From NCBI GenBank assembly GCA_030039865.1, contig JASHUS010000205.1, positions 1-39,914 of the forward strand: a stretch of DNA of 39,914 nt, written 5' to 3'. Of the stretch, positions 15,907 through 21,968 are shown piece after piece. The notes under the pieces are model-generated. The model was not told where the DNA came from and searched no databases. It was given only the letters and a program-made list of their open reading frames with translations. A program made the position numbers and the translations under genes. Source of the DNA: Thermoplasmata archaeon (GTDB lineage: Archaea; Thermoplasmatota; Thermoplasmata; Lutacidiplasmatales; UBA184). The stretch's first letter is position 1. Every line of letters starts with the position of its first letter.

Positions 15907-15916
15907 TTAGATTAAG
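15907..15916 (-). promoter_or_regulatory. TATA-like box of the cyclase gene
   Basis: CTTAATCTAA on the minus strand is centred about 25 bases before the ATG at 15887, which fits a leaderless transcript. Confidence 0.5.
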
Positions 15917-15998
15917 CCCTACACCCCGGAGCCGGCGGAGTCCCACGTCGGAAAGTCGGACCGCTCGGGCTCGTCTTGCCCCAGGCGCCGGTCCGTCG

Positions 15999-16039
15999 AG
16001 TGGACACGGGGGCGTCCGCATCCCCCGGGGGAGTGGACG
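15999..16039 (-). repeat. Partial copy of the tRNA-Ala 3' end (putative att-like repeat)
   Basis: AGTGGACACGGGGG at 15999-16012 is identical to 17150-17163, which covers the 3' end of tRNA-Ala. Read on the minus strand, 16027-16001 keeps a G5/C5 stem followed by the acceptor strand CGTGTCCA, like a T-arm with a changed loop. A second unit (16018-16039) matches 17136-17157 at 19 of 22 positions by eye. Such tRNA 3' repeats usually mark integration of an element. Confidence 0.5.
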
Positions 16040-16073
16040 CAGAGCCGACGCCCTTCCTGGTTTTGCGAGGTTA

Positions 16074-16262
16074 TCAGACCGATTTGCTCCCGGCCCAGAT
16101 CGTCGGCGCTTCGAGATAGCCTTCGAACACTTCGGTGAAGTTCCGGTTCAACTCGGCCCGGGTCTTCCCCACGGCGATACATCCGGGGAACTCCCGGCAA
16201 TACGCCCAGTACGATCCGCCCTCGCGAACGACGACCTCGGTGAACGACGTAGGATCGCTCAT
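16074..16262 (-). CDS. HicB-like small protein (type II antitoxin fold)
   Basis: This 62-residue protein shows the HicB pattern: strand VVVREGGSYWAYCREFPGC, then the loop VGKTRAELNRNFTEVFEGYLE. Family members are partial RNase H folds that usually neutralise the HicA RNase. There is no DNA-binding extension. Its ATG at 16262 overlaps the stop of the upstream gene (ATGA, 16259-16262), as in toxin-antitoxin pairs, yet the partner is not a recognisable HicA. I chose the 16262 start over one at 16322 because of this overlap. Confidence 0.75.
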   Translation of the reverse strand: MSDPTSFTEVVVREGGSYWAYCREFPGCIAVGKTRAELNRNFTEVFEGYLEAPTIWAGSKSV

Positions 16263-16522
16263 CCCGGCTCGACCTTCTTCGACTTCGCCTTTGCGAGAGC
16301 ACCGTCGATCCACTTCTCCCACCGCTCGTCCTCGAAAACGGCGAGGCGGGTCATCCCGGCGTTGGAGAAATCAATCCCCTCTCCCTTCGGAGGGAGGCTT
16401 CGGACAAGCAGGCCGAACCGGAAGTCGGGCTGCAGGGCCCAAAGCTCGCCGAGCTTCCGGAGGGTGAGGTCAATCCGCTTCGGGTCTGTCACTCGCCAGG
16501 CCTCTCGGGCGTAAGCGGCCAT
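16259..16522 (-). CDS. Unknown 87-residue partner of the HicB-like protein
   Basis: This basic, helical protein has the block TLRKLGELWALQPDFRFGLLV, similar in style to small uncharacterised proteins with a 'PDxRFGQL' segment, followed by MTRLAVFEDERWEKWIDGAL and a Lys-rich end. It lacks the HicA double-stranded RNA-binding signature. The four-base overlap with the HicB-like gene implies joint expression. A toxin or toxin-like role is possible by position only. The region is less GC-rich than the rest of the window. Confidence 0.55.
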   Translation of the reverse strand: MAAYAREAWRVTDPKRIDLTLRKLGELWALQPDFRFGLLVRSLPPKGEGIDFSNAGMTRLAVFEDERWEKWIDGALAKAKSKKVEPG

Positions 16523-16554
16523 TTAAGTTGGTGGGCGCGGAGAAATTCGCCGTA

Positions 16555-17058
16555 CTAATGCGGAATCGACTGCCTGACCACCGCGACCGCTTCGCCTGAG
16601 ATAACGAACGATCTCGACCAAGACGGATGCTTCGGAGGATGATAGACCAAAACGTACCGTTGAGATACTTCGGATGCCTCGGTAGTCGAAGGCCCGGATA
16701 GAACCGAGACATTGGCCCAAGAAATCCGCAGATAGTGGTCTCGGAATAGATATCGACGGGCCAGAATGAGGCCGCCCGGGTCCGATCCTACGTGATGGGG
16801 AATGAGGTCAACAGCCGGATAGATCTCTAGACAGAACACCCAACCTACCACAGCGAGCAAGACGGTGAACGGAAGGATCGCGAACAGCCCTGGTCGCGCT
16901 GCGACCGCTAATCCGGCGCCGACAATCGCAAGATCCAACGCCCCAACCAGAATCCAGATCATTTTCCTCGTCTTCGGATAGTCGGCGTTGAGGGCTAAGG
17001 GGCCCGGCGCCTGACTCGCGACGGACTCGGTATCGGACGCGAAACTTGGCCGAGCCAT
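16555..17058 (-). CDS. Two-segment membrane protein, unknown
   Basis: This 167-residue protein has two adjacent hydrophobic helices (about residues 33-52 and 56-78) and then a soluble C-terminal domain with alternating strands, resembling small membrane-anchored PH-like proteins. I do not assign it to a family. The ATG at 17058 is preferred over the longer frame because the N-terminal extension would run into the tRNA-Ala 3' flank. Base composition is clearly lower in GC than in the core genes. It lies between the two tRNA-Ala 3' repeats together with the HicB-like pair. Confidence 0.6.
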   Translation of the reverse strand: MARPSFASDTESVASQAPGPLALNADYPKTRKMIWILVGALDLAIVGAGLAVAARPGLFAILPFTVLLAVVGWVFCLEIYPAVDLIPHHVGSDPGGLILARRYLFRDHYLRISWANVSVLSGPSTTEASEVSQRYVLVYHPPKHPSWSRSFVISGEAVAVVRQSIPH

Positions 17059-17128
17059 GGTTAGATTCCGAGACGACCACGAGAGTGATTTCGGCCCCCG
17101 CCTCGACCAGAGCGAGAGCACCAAGTAA

Positions 17129-17157
17129 TGGATTCGAACCCCCCGGGGAAGTGGACA
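17129..17157. repeat. T-arm-like fragment and repeat beside tRNA-Ala
   Basis: GGATTCGAACCCCCC at 17130-17144 looks like the T-loop and one T-stem strand of a tRNA on the minus strand, but the pairing strand and acceptor are missing. It overlaps the repeat unit shared with 16018-16039. I read it as a remnant left by recombination at the tRNA end. Confidence 0.35.
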
Positions 17158-17223
17158 CGGGGGGATTTGAACCCCCGACCTCTGCTTTGCGAAAGCAGCG
17201 ATCTTCCGCTGATCTACGTGCCC
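17152..17223 (-). tRNA. tRNA-Ala(CGC)
   Basis: This 72-base tRNA folds fully. The acceptor GGGCACG/CGTGTCC holds the G3-U70 wobble that identifies tRNA-Ala. The anticodon stem CTGCT/AGCAG has loop TTCGCAA with anticodon CGC (plus strand 17189-17191), and the T-arm is GGGGG-TTCAAAT-CCCCC. The discriminator is A and CCA is not encoded, as expected beside a CCA-adding enzyme gene. No intron is present. A TTAAG box at 17249-17256 lies about 29 bases upstream. Confidence 0.96.
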
Positions 17224-17248
17224 TCGCGCGGTGGGGAGGAAGCTTCGG

Positions 17249-17256
17249 CCTTAAGC
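17249..17256 (-). promoter_or_regulatory. TATA-like box of tRNA-Ala
   Basis: The minus strand reads CTTAAGGC, centred about 29 bases before the tRNA 5' end at 17223, the usual distance for archaeal tRNA promoters. Confidence 0.45.
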
Positions 17257-17299
17257 GCTTCGAGGAGAGAATCCGTCGGGTGTCGTGTCCGGGGCCGGT

Positions 17300-17920
17300 C
17301 TAGGCCGCGGCGAGCCGCTCGCTGGCGGTCGCCGTTTGCGAGATCGTCGATCGGGGGGTGCTCGACGTCGCTCGACCGCTGCCGCCGGAGCCGCCGCCGG
17401 ACAGGCCCCCGGTCGGAGGGGGACGGTTCGTCGACGACGCGCGGCTCGACGGACGCGGCCGCGCGATCAGGCGCTGGTCCGCCGCGTCGTAGCGGAACAG
17501 CTCCGCGTAGCGGCCCCAGTTCACGATATTCTGCACGAGGGCGTCGGCGGGCGCCGTCGTGAGCGAGACGATCTGGTGGAGCTGCTCGTCCGAGAGCGTG
17601 TGGTCCGGCGCGCCGTCGAGGGCGCGCATCAGCGTCTTGAACAGTGTCGTGCGCAGCAGCTGGTCGCGGACGACCTCCTTGCGGTCCCGGATCGACGCGG
17701 CGACGAACCGCTTGCCGAGGTCGGTGAACGTCGCGCGGCCATCGTGGACGGTGACGAGCTTCAGCACCTCGGCGAACTCGAGCGCGGGGAAGATCTCGTC
17801 GATCTCGAGATCGAGGTCGTCGGCGAGCAGCGCGACGTCCTCGGAACCTTTGTGGGAGTTCAGGAGCACGAGGAGCCCGATCATCTCGGTCGGGCTCGCC
17901 TTTGGGTACGCGGTCGGCAC
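17300..17920 (-). CDS. Stand-alone AAA-associated domain of a NitT/TauT-type ABC transporter
   Basis: The first about 150 of 206 residues match the 'AAA-associated' C-terminal domain (PF09821 type) normally fused to nitrate/sulfonate/bicarbonate ABC ATPases. The pattern includes SPTEMIGLLVLLNSHKG, ALEFAEVLKLV, FTDLGKRFVAASI and LFKTLMRAL. The remaining 55 residues form a Ser/Pro/Gly-rich, disordered tail. It lies directly downstream of the ATPase gene at 17956-18777, so the usual fusion appears split into two genes. It probably modulates that ATPase. Confidence 0.85.
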   Translation of the reverse strand: MPTAYPKASPTEMIGLLVLLNSHKGSEDVALLADDLDLEIDEIFPALEFAEVLKLVTVHDGRATFTDLGKRFVAASIRDRKEVVRDQLLRTTLFKTLMRALDGAPDHTLSDEQLHQIVSLTTAPADALVQNIVNWGRYAELFRYDAADQRLIARPRPSSRASSTNRPPPTGGLSGGGSGGSGRATSSTPRSTISQTATASERLAAA

Positions 17921-17955
17921 GGGAATTCTCTACCCTAGACCTACCCCATGCTGTA

Positions 17956-18777
17956 CTATAACATTTGGCCGGCGCGTTCCGCGCCCTCGCCGGCCGGCTC
18001 GGCGCCGGTCGTCGGCCGGCCCTCGGTGATCAAGGAGTAGACGCGGTCGGTCATGTCGTAGAACGCGCTCGACTTGCGGTCCCGCGGGCGCGGGAGCTCG
18101 ATCGGGATCTCCGCGAGGATGTGCCCGGGCCGGCGCGACAGCACGAGGACCCGGTCCGCGAGCTCGATCGCCTCCTCGATGTTGTGCGTCACGAGGATCA
18201 CGGCGTCCGGCGGCAGGGCCGGGTCCTGCCACAGTTGCAGGATCTCATCGCGCAGGCTCTCGGCCGTCAGCGCGTCGAGCGCGCTGAACGGCTCATCCAT
18301 CAGGAGGACCGATGGCTCCACCGCGAGCGCCCGCGCGAGGCCGACGCGCTGACGCATCCCGCCCGAGAGCTCGCGTGGGAACGCCTCCTGGAAGCCGTCG
18401 AGCCCGGTGACGTCGATGTACTTCTCGACCTGCGGGGCGATCCGCTCGGGCGACCAGCCGAGCGCTTCGAGGCCGAAGGCGACGTTCTGCGAGACCGTGA
18501 GCCACGGGTAGAGCGCGAAGCTCTGGAAGACCATCGCCATCTGCCGGGCGACGCCGTCGACCGGCTGGCCCCGGAACAGGATCCGCCCGGCGGTGGGCCG
18601 GTCGAGGCCCTGGATGAGCCGCAGCAAGGTCGACTTCCCGCACCCGGACGGCCCGACGATCGCGACGAAGTCGGAGTCCTTGACCTCGAACGAGATGTCC
18701 TGCATGATCGAGATGGTGCCGTGGCGCGACGGGAAGCTCTTGTCGAGATGCTCGACCCGGATCAGCGCCACCCTCAT
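17956..18777 (-). CDS. NitT/TauT-family ABC importer ATPase
   Basis: This 273-residue ATPase has Walker A GPSGCGKST near residue 43, Q-loop FQSFALYPWLTV, signature LSGGMRQRVGLARAL, Walker B LLMDEPFSALD and switch His in VTHNIEEA. The sequence is of the nitrate/sulfonate/taurine class. The C-terminal 20 residues are Glu/Gly-rich and poorly ordered. It is encoded 30 bases after the fused permease gene and pairs with it. The substrate is unknown because no binding-protein gene is present in the window. Confidence 0.95.
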   Translation of the reverse strand: MRVALIRVEHLDKSFPSRHGTISIMQDISFEVKDSDFVAIVGPSGCGKSTLLRLIQGLDRPTAGRILFRGQPVDGVARQMAMVFQSFALYPWLTVSQNVAFGLEALGWSPERIAPQVEKYIDVTGLDGFQEAFPRELSGGMRQRVGLARALAVEPSVLLMDEPFSALDALTAESLRDEILQLWQDPALPPDAVILVTHNIEEAIELADRVLVLSRRPGHILAEIPIELPRPRDRKSSAFYDMTDRVYSLITEGRPTTGAEPAGEGAERAGQML

Positions 18778-18807
18778 CCCCCCGAGGCGTCCGACGCGCC
18801 CCGGCGC

Positions 18808-20529
18808 TCAATCGTACCGGTATCGCGTCGCCGCCCGGCGGTAGAGCGGCTTCCATATGAGCTCGTTGATGGCGATGACGGTTCCGACCATCGCGAGGAG
18901 CGCCGTCGCCATCAGCGCGTAGCCCGACGAGCCCAGCGAGTTGCCGATGTCGATGAGCTGACCGAGGCCGAGCAGGCTCAGCTGCTTCGTCGGACCGACG
19001 CTGAGGTACTCCGCGACGATCAGCGTGTTCCACCCCCCACCGAACGCGGTGATCGAGCCGGTGATGAGCGCCGGGAAGATCCCCGGGAGGAGGACGCGCC
19101 GGAAGAACTTCCAGCCGCGCACGCCGTACGAGCGCGACGCCTCCACGAGGTCCGGCGGCAGGGAGCGCACGCCCGAGAGAATGTTGAAGAAGAGATACCA
19201 CATCATCCCGGTCATCAGCATCAGGATCGACGCGCCCTCCGCGCTGATGAACGGGATCAGCTGGAAGATGATCACGGGAAAGAGCGCGGTCGCGGGGAAC
19301 GACGCGATCACCTCGATGATCGGGAGCCCGACCTTGCTCGCGCGCGAACTGCGGGAGATGTGGATCGCGAGCGGCAGCGAGATGCACAGGCAGATCGCGT
19401 ACGACGCGACGATGCGTAGCGTCGACGCGCCGACGGCGGCCGGCACCTGGGCGATCAGCGCGCGCACCGACGGCTCGATCGGATGCGTGTAGACGCTGAG
19501 GAGCGCGACGACGAGGGCGATCAAGAGCAGCCAGACGATGACCAGGATAGTCCCGAGCGCGAGGTAGTAGTAGACCGAGCGGCGCCGGGCGCTCGAGGGC
19601 CGGACCGGGCGCACGGTGATCGCCGCGAGCTGGACGAGCGGGGTCGTCACCCGCGTGACCCCGGTCCGGACGCGCTCCGTCACGTAGACCCGGGCGCGAT
19701 GGAACCGGCCGGCGGAGTCCCGCTCGGGCGCGACGATCTCGGTCTCGCCGGACGGCGAGACGTCGTACCGGAACCGCTCCGCCCAGCGGCCGAGCGGACG
19801 CCAGACGACGAAGTCGAGCAGCGCGATCACGATCACGAGGACGACGATCCCGGCGAGGAACTCGGCGGCGTTCGAAGCGCTCGCGGCGAACGAGAGGTAG
19901 CTCCCGATCCCCTGCAGCGCGTTCTTGGTGTTGGTCGTGAAGATCTCCGCCTCGACGAGGAAGAACCATCCGGCCGTCCAGGAGAGGACGGTGTTGTAGA
20001 CGAGCCGGTTGACGCACGCGGGATAGAGGACGCGGCGGAAGAGCAGCCAGCCCCGCAGGCCGAACGTGTCGGCGGCCTCCTTGAGATCGCCGGGGAGGGT
20101 CTTCAGCGACTCGTAGACGCCGAAGACCATGTTCCAGGCCATCGAGGTGAAGATCAGGAAGACGGACGCGAAGTTCGGACCGATGAAGCTGCCCGGCGTG
20201 GCCGCCGCGAGGATCACGACTGCGAACGGAAAGAAGCCGAGGATCGGAACGGATTGGAGGATGTCGAGGACGGGGATCATGATGCGTTCCCCGCCTCGGT
20301 GCGTCGCCGCGTAGTACCCGTACGCGAGGGAGAAGCCGAGCGACAGCGCGTAGGCCGCGAGCATGCGCGTGAACGAGTAGGACATGTCGACCGTCGCGCG
20401 GGGGAGGTACGACGCGAAGTTCGAGAGCGACGAGCCCGAGCTCACGGCGAGGAAGACGAACGCGAGCGTCGGGATCGCCGCGTAGATCGCGAGCGCGCGC
20501 CGCGCCGAGGGAAGGACCGTGGTCCGCAC
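18808..20529 (-). CDS. Fused double permease of a NitT/TauT-type ABC importer
   Basis: Two complete binding-protein-dependent permease domains sit in one chain. Each has its own EAA loop: DLKEAADTFGLRGWLLFRRV in the first half and DLVEASRSYGVRGWKFFRRV in the second. About twelve membrane helices are visible. The start is uncertain. I give the GTG at 20529 (573 residues), but the same frame stays open and codes GC-biased Pro/Ala-rich sequence back to a TATATA box at 20667-20672. An ATT codon at 20646 would fit a leaderless start. A single gene thus replaces the usual permease dimer. Confidence 0.88.
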   Translation of the reverse strand: MRTTVLPSARRALAIYAAIPTLAFVFLAVSSGSSLSNFASYLPRATVDMSYSFTRMLAAYALSLGFSLAYGYYAATHRGGERIMIPVLDILQSVPILGFFPFAVVILAAATPGSFIGPNFASVFLIFTSMAWNMVFGVYESLKTLPGDLKEAADTFGLRGWLLFRRVLYPACVNRLVYNTVLSWTAGWFFLVEAEIFTTNTKNALQGIGSYLSFAASASNAAEFLAGIVVLVIVIALLDFVVWRPLGRWAERFRYDVSPSGETEIVAPERDSAGRFHRARVYVTERVRTGVTRVTTPLVQLAAITVRPVRPSSARRRSVYYYLALGTILVIVWLLLIALVVALLSVYTHPIEPSVRALIAQVPAAVGASTLRIVASYAICLCISLPLAIHISRSSRASKVGLPIIEVIASFPATALFPVIIFQLIPFISAEGASILMLMTGMMWYLFFNILSGVRSLPPDLVEASRSYGVRGWKFFRRVLLPGIFPALITGSITAFGGGWNTLIVAEYLSVGPTKQLSLLGLGQLIDIGNSLGSSGYALMATALLAMVGTVIAINELIWKPLYRRAATRYRYD

Positions 20530-20666
20530 GGGCTTCGACGCGGCCGGACGTCCGACCGTCGTCGCGGGCGCCGGCCCGGTGCGCCCGCGGCTCGCCGCTT
20601 CCGCCGGATCCGAGTCGGTCGTCGGTCTGCCCCCTGGGGCCGGAATCTCTCGCGGACCCCGCTTGG

Positions 20667-20672
20667 ATATAT
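20667..20672 (-). promoter_or_regulatory. TATA box for the ABC importer operon
   Basis: CATATATCC on the minus strand is the clearest TATA box in the area and faces the permease gene. Transcription should start near 20644, giving either a leader of about 115 bases to the GTG at 20529 or a leaderless start at a non-standard codon near 20646. Confidence 0.55.
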
Positions 20673-20727
20673 GGGTCGAGTGGTCGAACGGAGTCGGCGG
20701 GGCGCGCGGACGTCGAATTTCGGCAAC

Positions 20728-20734
20728 TTTTATC
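20728..20734 (+). promoter_or_regulatory. TATA-like box of the tRNA-Gln/tRNA-Leu pair
   Basis: ACTTTTATCC is centred about 29 bases before the tRNA-Gln 5' end at 20760. No similar box precedes tRNA-Leu(TAG), which begins only 27 bases after tRNA-Gln ends, so the two are probably transcribed together. Confidence 0.5.
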
Positions 20735-20759
20735 CGTACCGCGACGCTGGCGCGGATGT

Positions 20760-20866
20760 AGCCCCGTGGTGTAGTGGCCAATCATGCGAGACTCTGGATC
20801 TCGCGACGCAGGTTCGAACGCCGCGGGGGCGCGTCGCCCTGCCGGCCGGAACTCCTGCCGGGGCTA
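20760..20866 (+). tRNA. tRNA-Gln(CTG) with a 34-base T-loop intron
   Basis: The acceptor AGCCCCG (20760-20766) pairs with CGGGGCT (20859-20865), and the discriminator is A20866. The anticodon stem CGAGA/TCTCG holds loop CTCTGGA with anticodon CTG at 20794-20796. The T-stem GCAGG (20808-20812) pairs perfectly with CCTGC (20854-20858), but 34 extra bases interrupt the T-loop. Joining 20818 to 20853 gives a normal TTCGAAT loop. The D-arm (GTG/CAT with GG at 18-19) is standard. CCA is not encoded. Without removal of the insert the T-loop could not form. Confidence 0.88.
20819..20852 (+). other. tRNA-Gln intron at position 59/60 with canonical BHB
   Basis: The fold is T-stem (outer helix), central helix TTCG (20813-20816)/CGGA (20847-20850), three-base bulges AAC (20817-20819) and ACT (20851-20853), then inner helix GCCG (20820-20823)/CGGC (20843-20846). 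Cutting after the second base of each bulge removes exactly 34 bases. This is the substrate shape of the archaeal tRNA-splicing endonuclease. Confidence 0.8.
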
Positions 20867-20917
20867 CTCGGCGTTCCGACGCGAACTTCCTGTGCGGGGG
20901 TGCTCCAGCTCGGCCAA

Positions 20918-20944
20918 GCGACCCCGGATCCGGGGTCGGGTCAC
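20918..20944 (+). other. tRNA-Leu D-arm intron (about 21/22) with canonical BHB
   Basis: Outer helix CTC (20909-20911)/GAG (20946-20948), central helix GGCC (20912-20915)/GGTC (20939-20942), bulges AAG (20916-20918) and ACC (20943-20945), inner helix CGACCCC/GGGGTCG (20919-20925/20932-20938) with loop GGATCC. Every element of the bulge-helix-bulge is present. The exact cut could shift by one base, but the length of 27 is fixed by the mature fold. Confidence 0.8.
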
Positions 20945-20992
20945 CGAGGCAGGGCTTAGGACCCTGTTGCCTAGGGCATGCGCCGGTTCAAA

Positions 20993-21027
20993 AGGCGCGC
21001 CGGCGCGTCGGGCCGGCCGCCGGGACG
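20993..21027 (+). other. tRNA-Leu intron at position 59/60 with near-canonical BHB
   Basis: The T-stem is the outer helix. The central helix is TTCA (20987-20990)/GGGA (21022-21025), with one A-G mismatch. Bulges are AAA (20991-20993) and CGT (21026-21028), and the inner helix is GGCG (20994-20997)/CGCC (21018-21021). Cutting after the second base of each bulge removes 35 bases and gives loop TTCAAAT. It shares GGCGCGTCG and CCGGCCG with the tRNA-Gln intron. Confidence 0.75.
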
Positions 21028-21057
21028 TCCGGCCCCCCGCACTCCGCCCGCCCGATT

Positions 21058-21065
21058 GAGGAGGT
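21058..21065 (+). promoter_or_regulatory. Strong ribosome binding site deciding a TTG start
   Basis: GAGGAGGT lies nine bases before the TTG at 21075 and matches the anti-Shine-Dalgarno sequence. It supports TTG as the start of the phosphatase gene. No good TATA box is seen between tRNA-Leu and this gene. Confidence 0.6.
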
Positions 21066-21074
21066 CGCCGCGCG

Positions 21075-21968
21075 TTGAGCGAACTCCCCTTCCCCCCCGA
21101 GTCGGTGCTGGCCGCGAGCCCGGAGCAGGCGGACGAGCTTCTCACGCAGCTCGAGCGGACCGTACCGCTCTATCCCCCGTTCCTCTCGATCCCCGCCGGC
21201 GCGGCGCGGGAGGCGGTCGTCTTCGGCGACACGCACGGCGACTGGCGCTCGAGCGTCGCGACGGCCGAGCTCTTCGATGGTCCGGGTTCGTCGCGCCGGT
21301 TGATCGGTCTCGGCGACTACGTCGATCGCGCACCGGACGACAGCGGCGAAGGCTCCGTCGCGAACGCGTTCTATCTTCTCAGCCTGGCCGCGAAGTACCC
21401 CGATCGGGTCATCCTCCTGCAAGGGAACCACGAGACGACCCGCCGCGTTCCGGCGTCCCCGCACCACCTCCCCGAGGAGGTCGACGAGCTCTGGGGACCG
21501 GAGTCCGAACGGTACGACCGCCTGATGGGCCTCCTCGAGCGCGGACCGATCGCGGCGGCGACGCCGAGCGGAGTGTACTTCGCGCACGCGGGCTTTCCGC
21601 GCCATCTGCTCGAGCCGTGGCCGTCGACGTTCGCGAAGCTCGACCTCGAGGGGCTCTGCGAGGTCGTGTGGGCCGAGTGCGACGCCGCCCGGTCCCGGCG
21701 CGGGGCCGCGCCCCCGTGGAGCGGAGCCGACCTCGACCGATTCCTCGACGCGAGCGGTCTCTCGATCATGTTGCGGGGCCACGACCCGGACCTCACCGGA
21801 CGGCCGCTCTACGCGGGCCGGTGCCTTACCCTGCAGACGACCCGGATCTACGAGCGGTTCGGCGGCGTGATCGTGGCGGTCGTGCCGCTCGAGGGGAGCC
21901 TGCGTTCGGTGGCGCAGCTCACGATCCGCCACCTGCCGACCGAGGGTCGGTCCTATCCGCCGCCGTAG
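21075..21968 (+). CDS. PPP-family metallophosphoesterase (Ser/Thr protein phosphatase type)
   Basis: This 297-residue protein contains the PPP signature blocks in order: GDTHGD (near residue 51), GDYVDRA (near residue 78), GNHE (near residue 117), HAG (near residue 172) and RGHD (near residue 234). These ligate two metals for phosphoester hydrolysis. The family includes PP1/PP2A-type protein phosphatases and archaeal PP1-arch. Protein dephosphorylation is likely but not certain, since diadenosine tetraphosphatases share these motifs. It ends immediately before the convergent tsr3-like gene. Confidence 0.9.
   Translation: MSELPFPPESVLAASPEQADELLTQLERTVPLYPPFLSIPAGAAREAVVFGDTHGDWRSSVATAELFDGPGSSRRLIGLGDYVDRAPDDSGEGSVANAFYLLSLAAKYPDRVILLQGNHETTRRVPASPHHLPEEVDELWGPESERYDRLMGLLERGPIAAATPSGVYFAHAGFPRHLLEPWPSTFAKLDLEGLCEVVWAECDAARSRRGAAPPWSGADLDRFLDASGLSIMLRGHDPDLTGRPLYAGRCLTLQTTRIYERFGGVIVAVVPLEGSLRSVAQLTIRHLPTEGRSYPPP

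Larger units (their letters stand above)
20894..21041 (+). tRNA. tRNA-Leu(TAG) with two introns
   Basis: The acceptor GCGGGGG (20894-20900) pairs with CCCCCGC (21034-21040), and the discriminator is A21041. The anticodon stem CAGGG/CCCTG carries loop CTTAGGA with anticodon TAG at 20957-20959. A long variable arm (TGCC-TAG-GGCA) marks a type II tRNA. The T-stem GCCGG (20982-20986) pairs with CCGGC (21029-21033) across a 35-base insert. A second, 27-base insert splits the D-arm. After removal of both, a normal tRNA-Leu remains, with D-stem CTC/GAG and T-loop TTCAAAT. CCA is not encoded. Confidence 0.88.

Noticed and set aside
17129..17147. Second tRNA downstream of tRNA-Ala
   Set aside because: Only a T-loop and one stem strand are present. 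No acceptor or anticodon arm can be found, so it is listed as a repeat remnant.
20761..21078. Plus-strand protein frames over the tRNA pair
   Set aside because: They run through the two intron-containing tRNAs and have no coding features.
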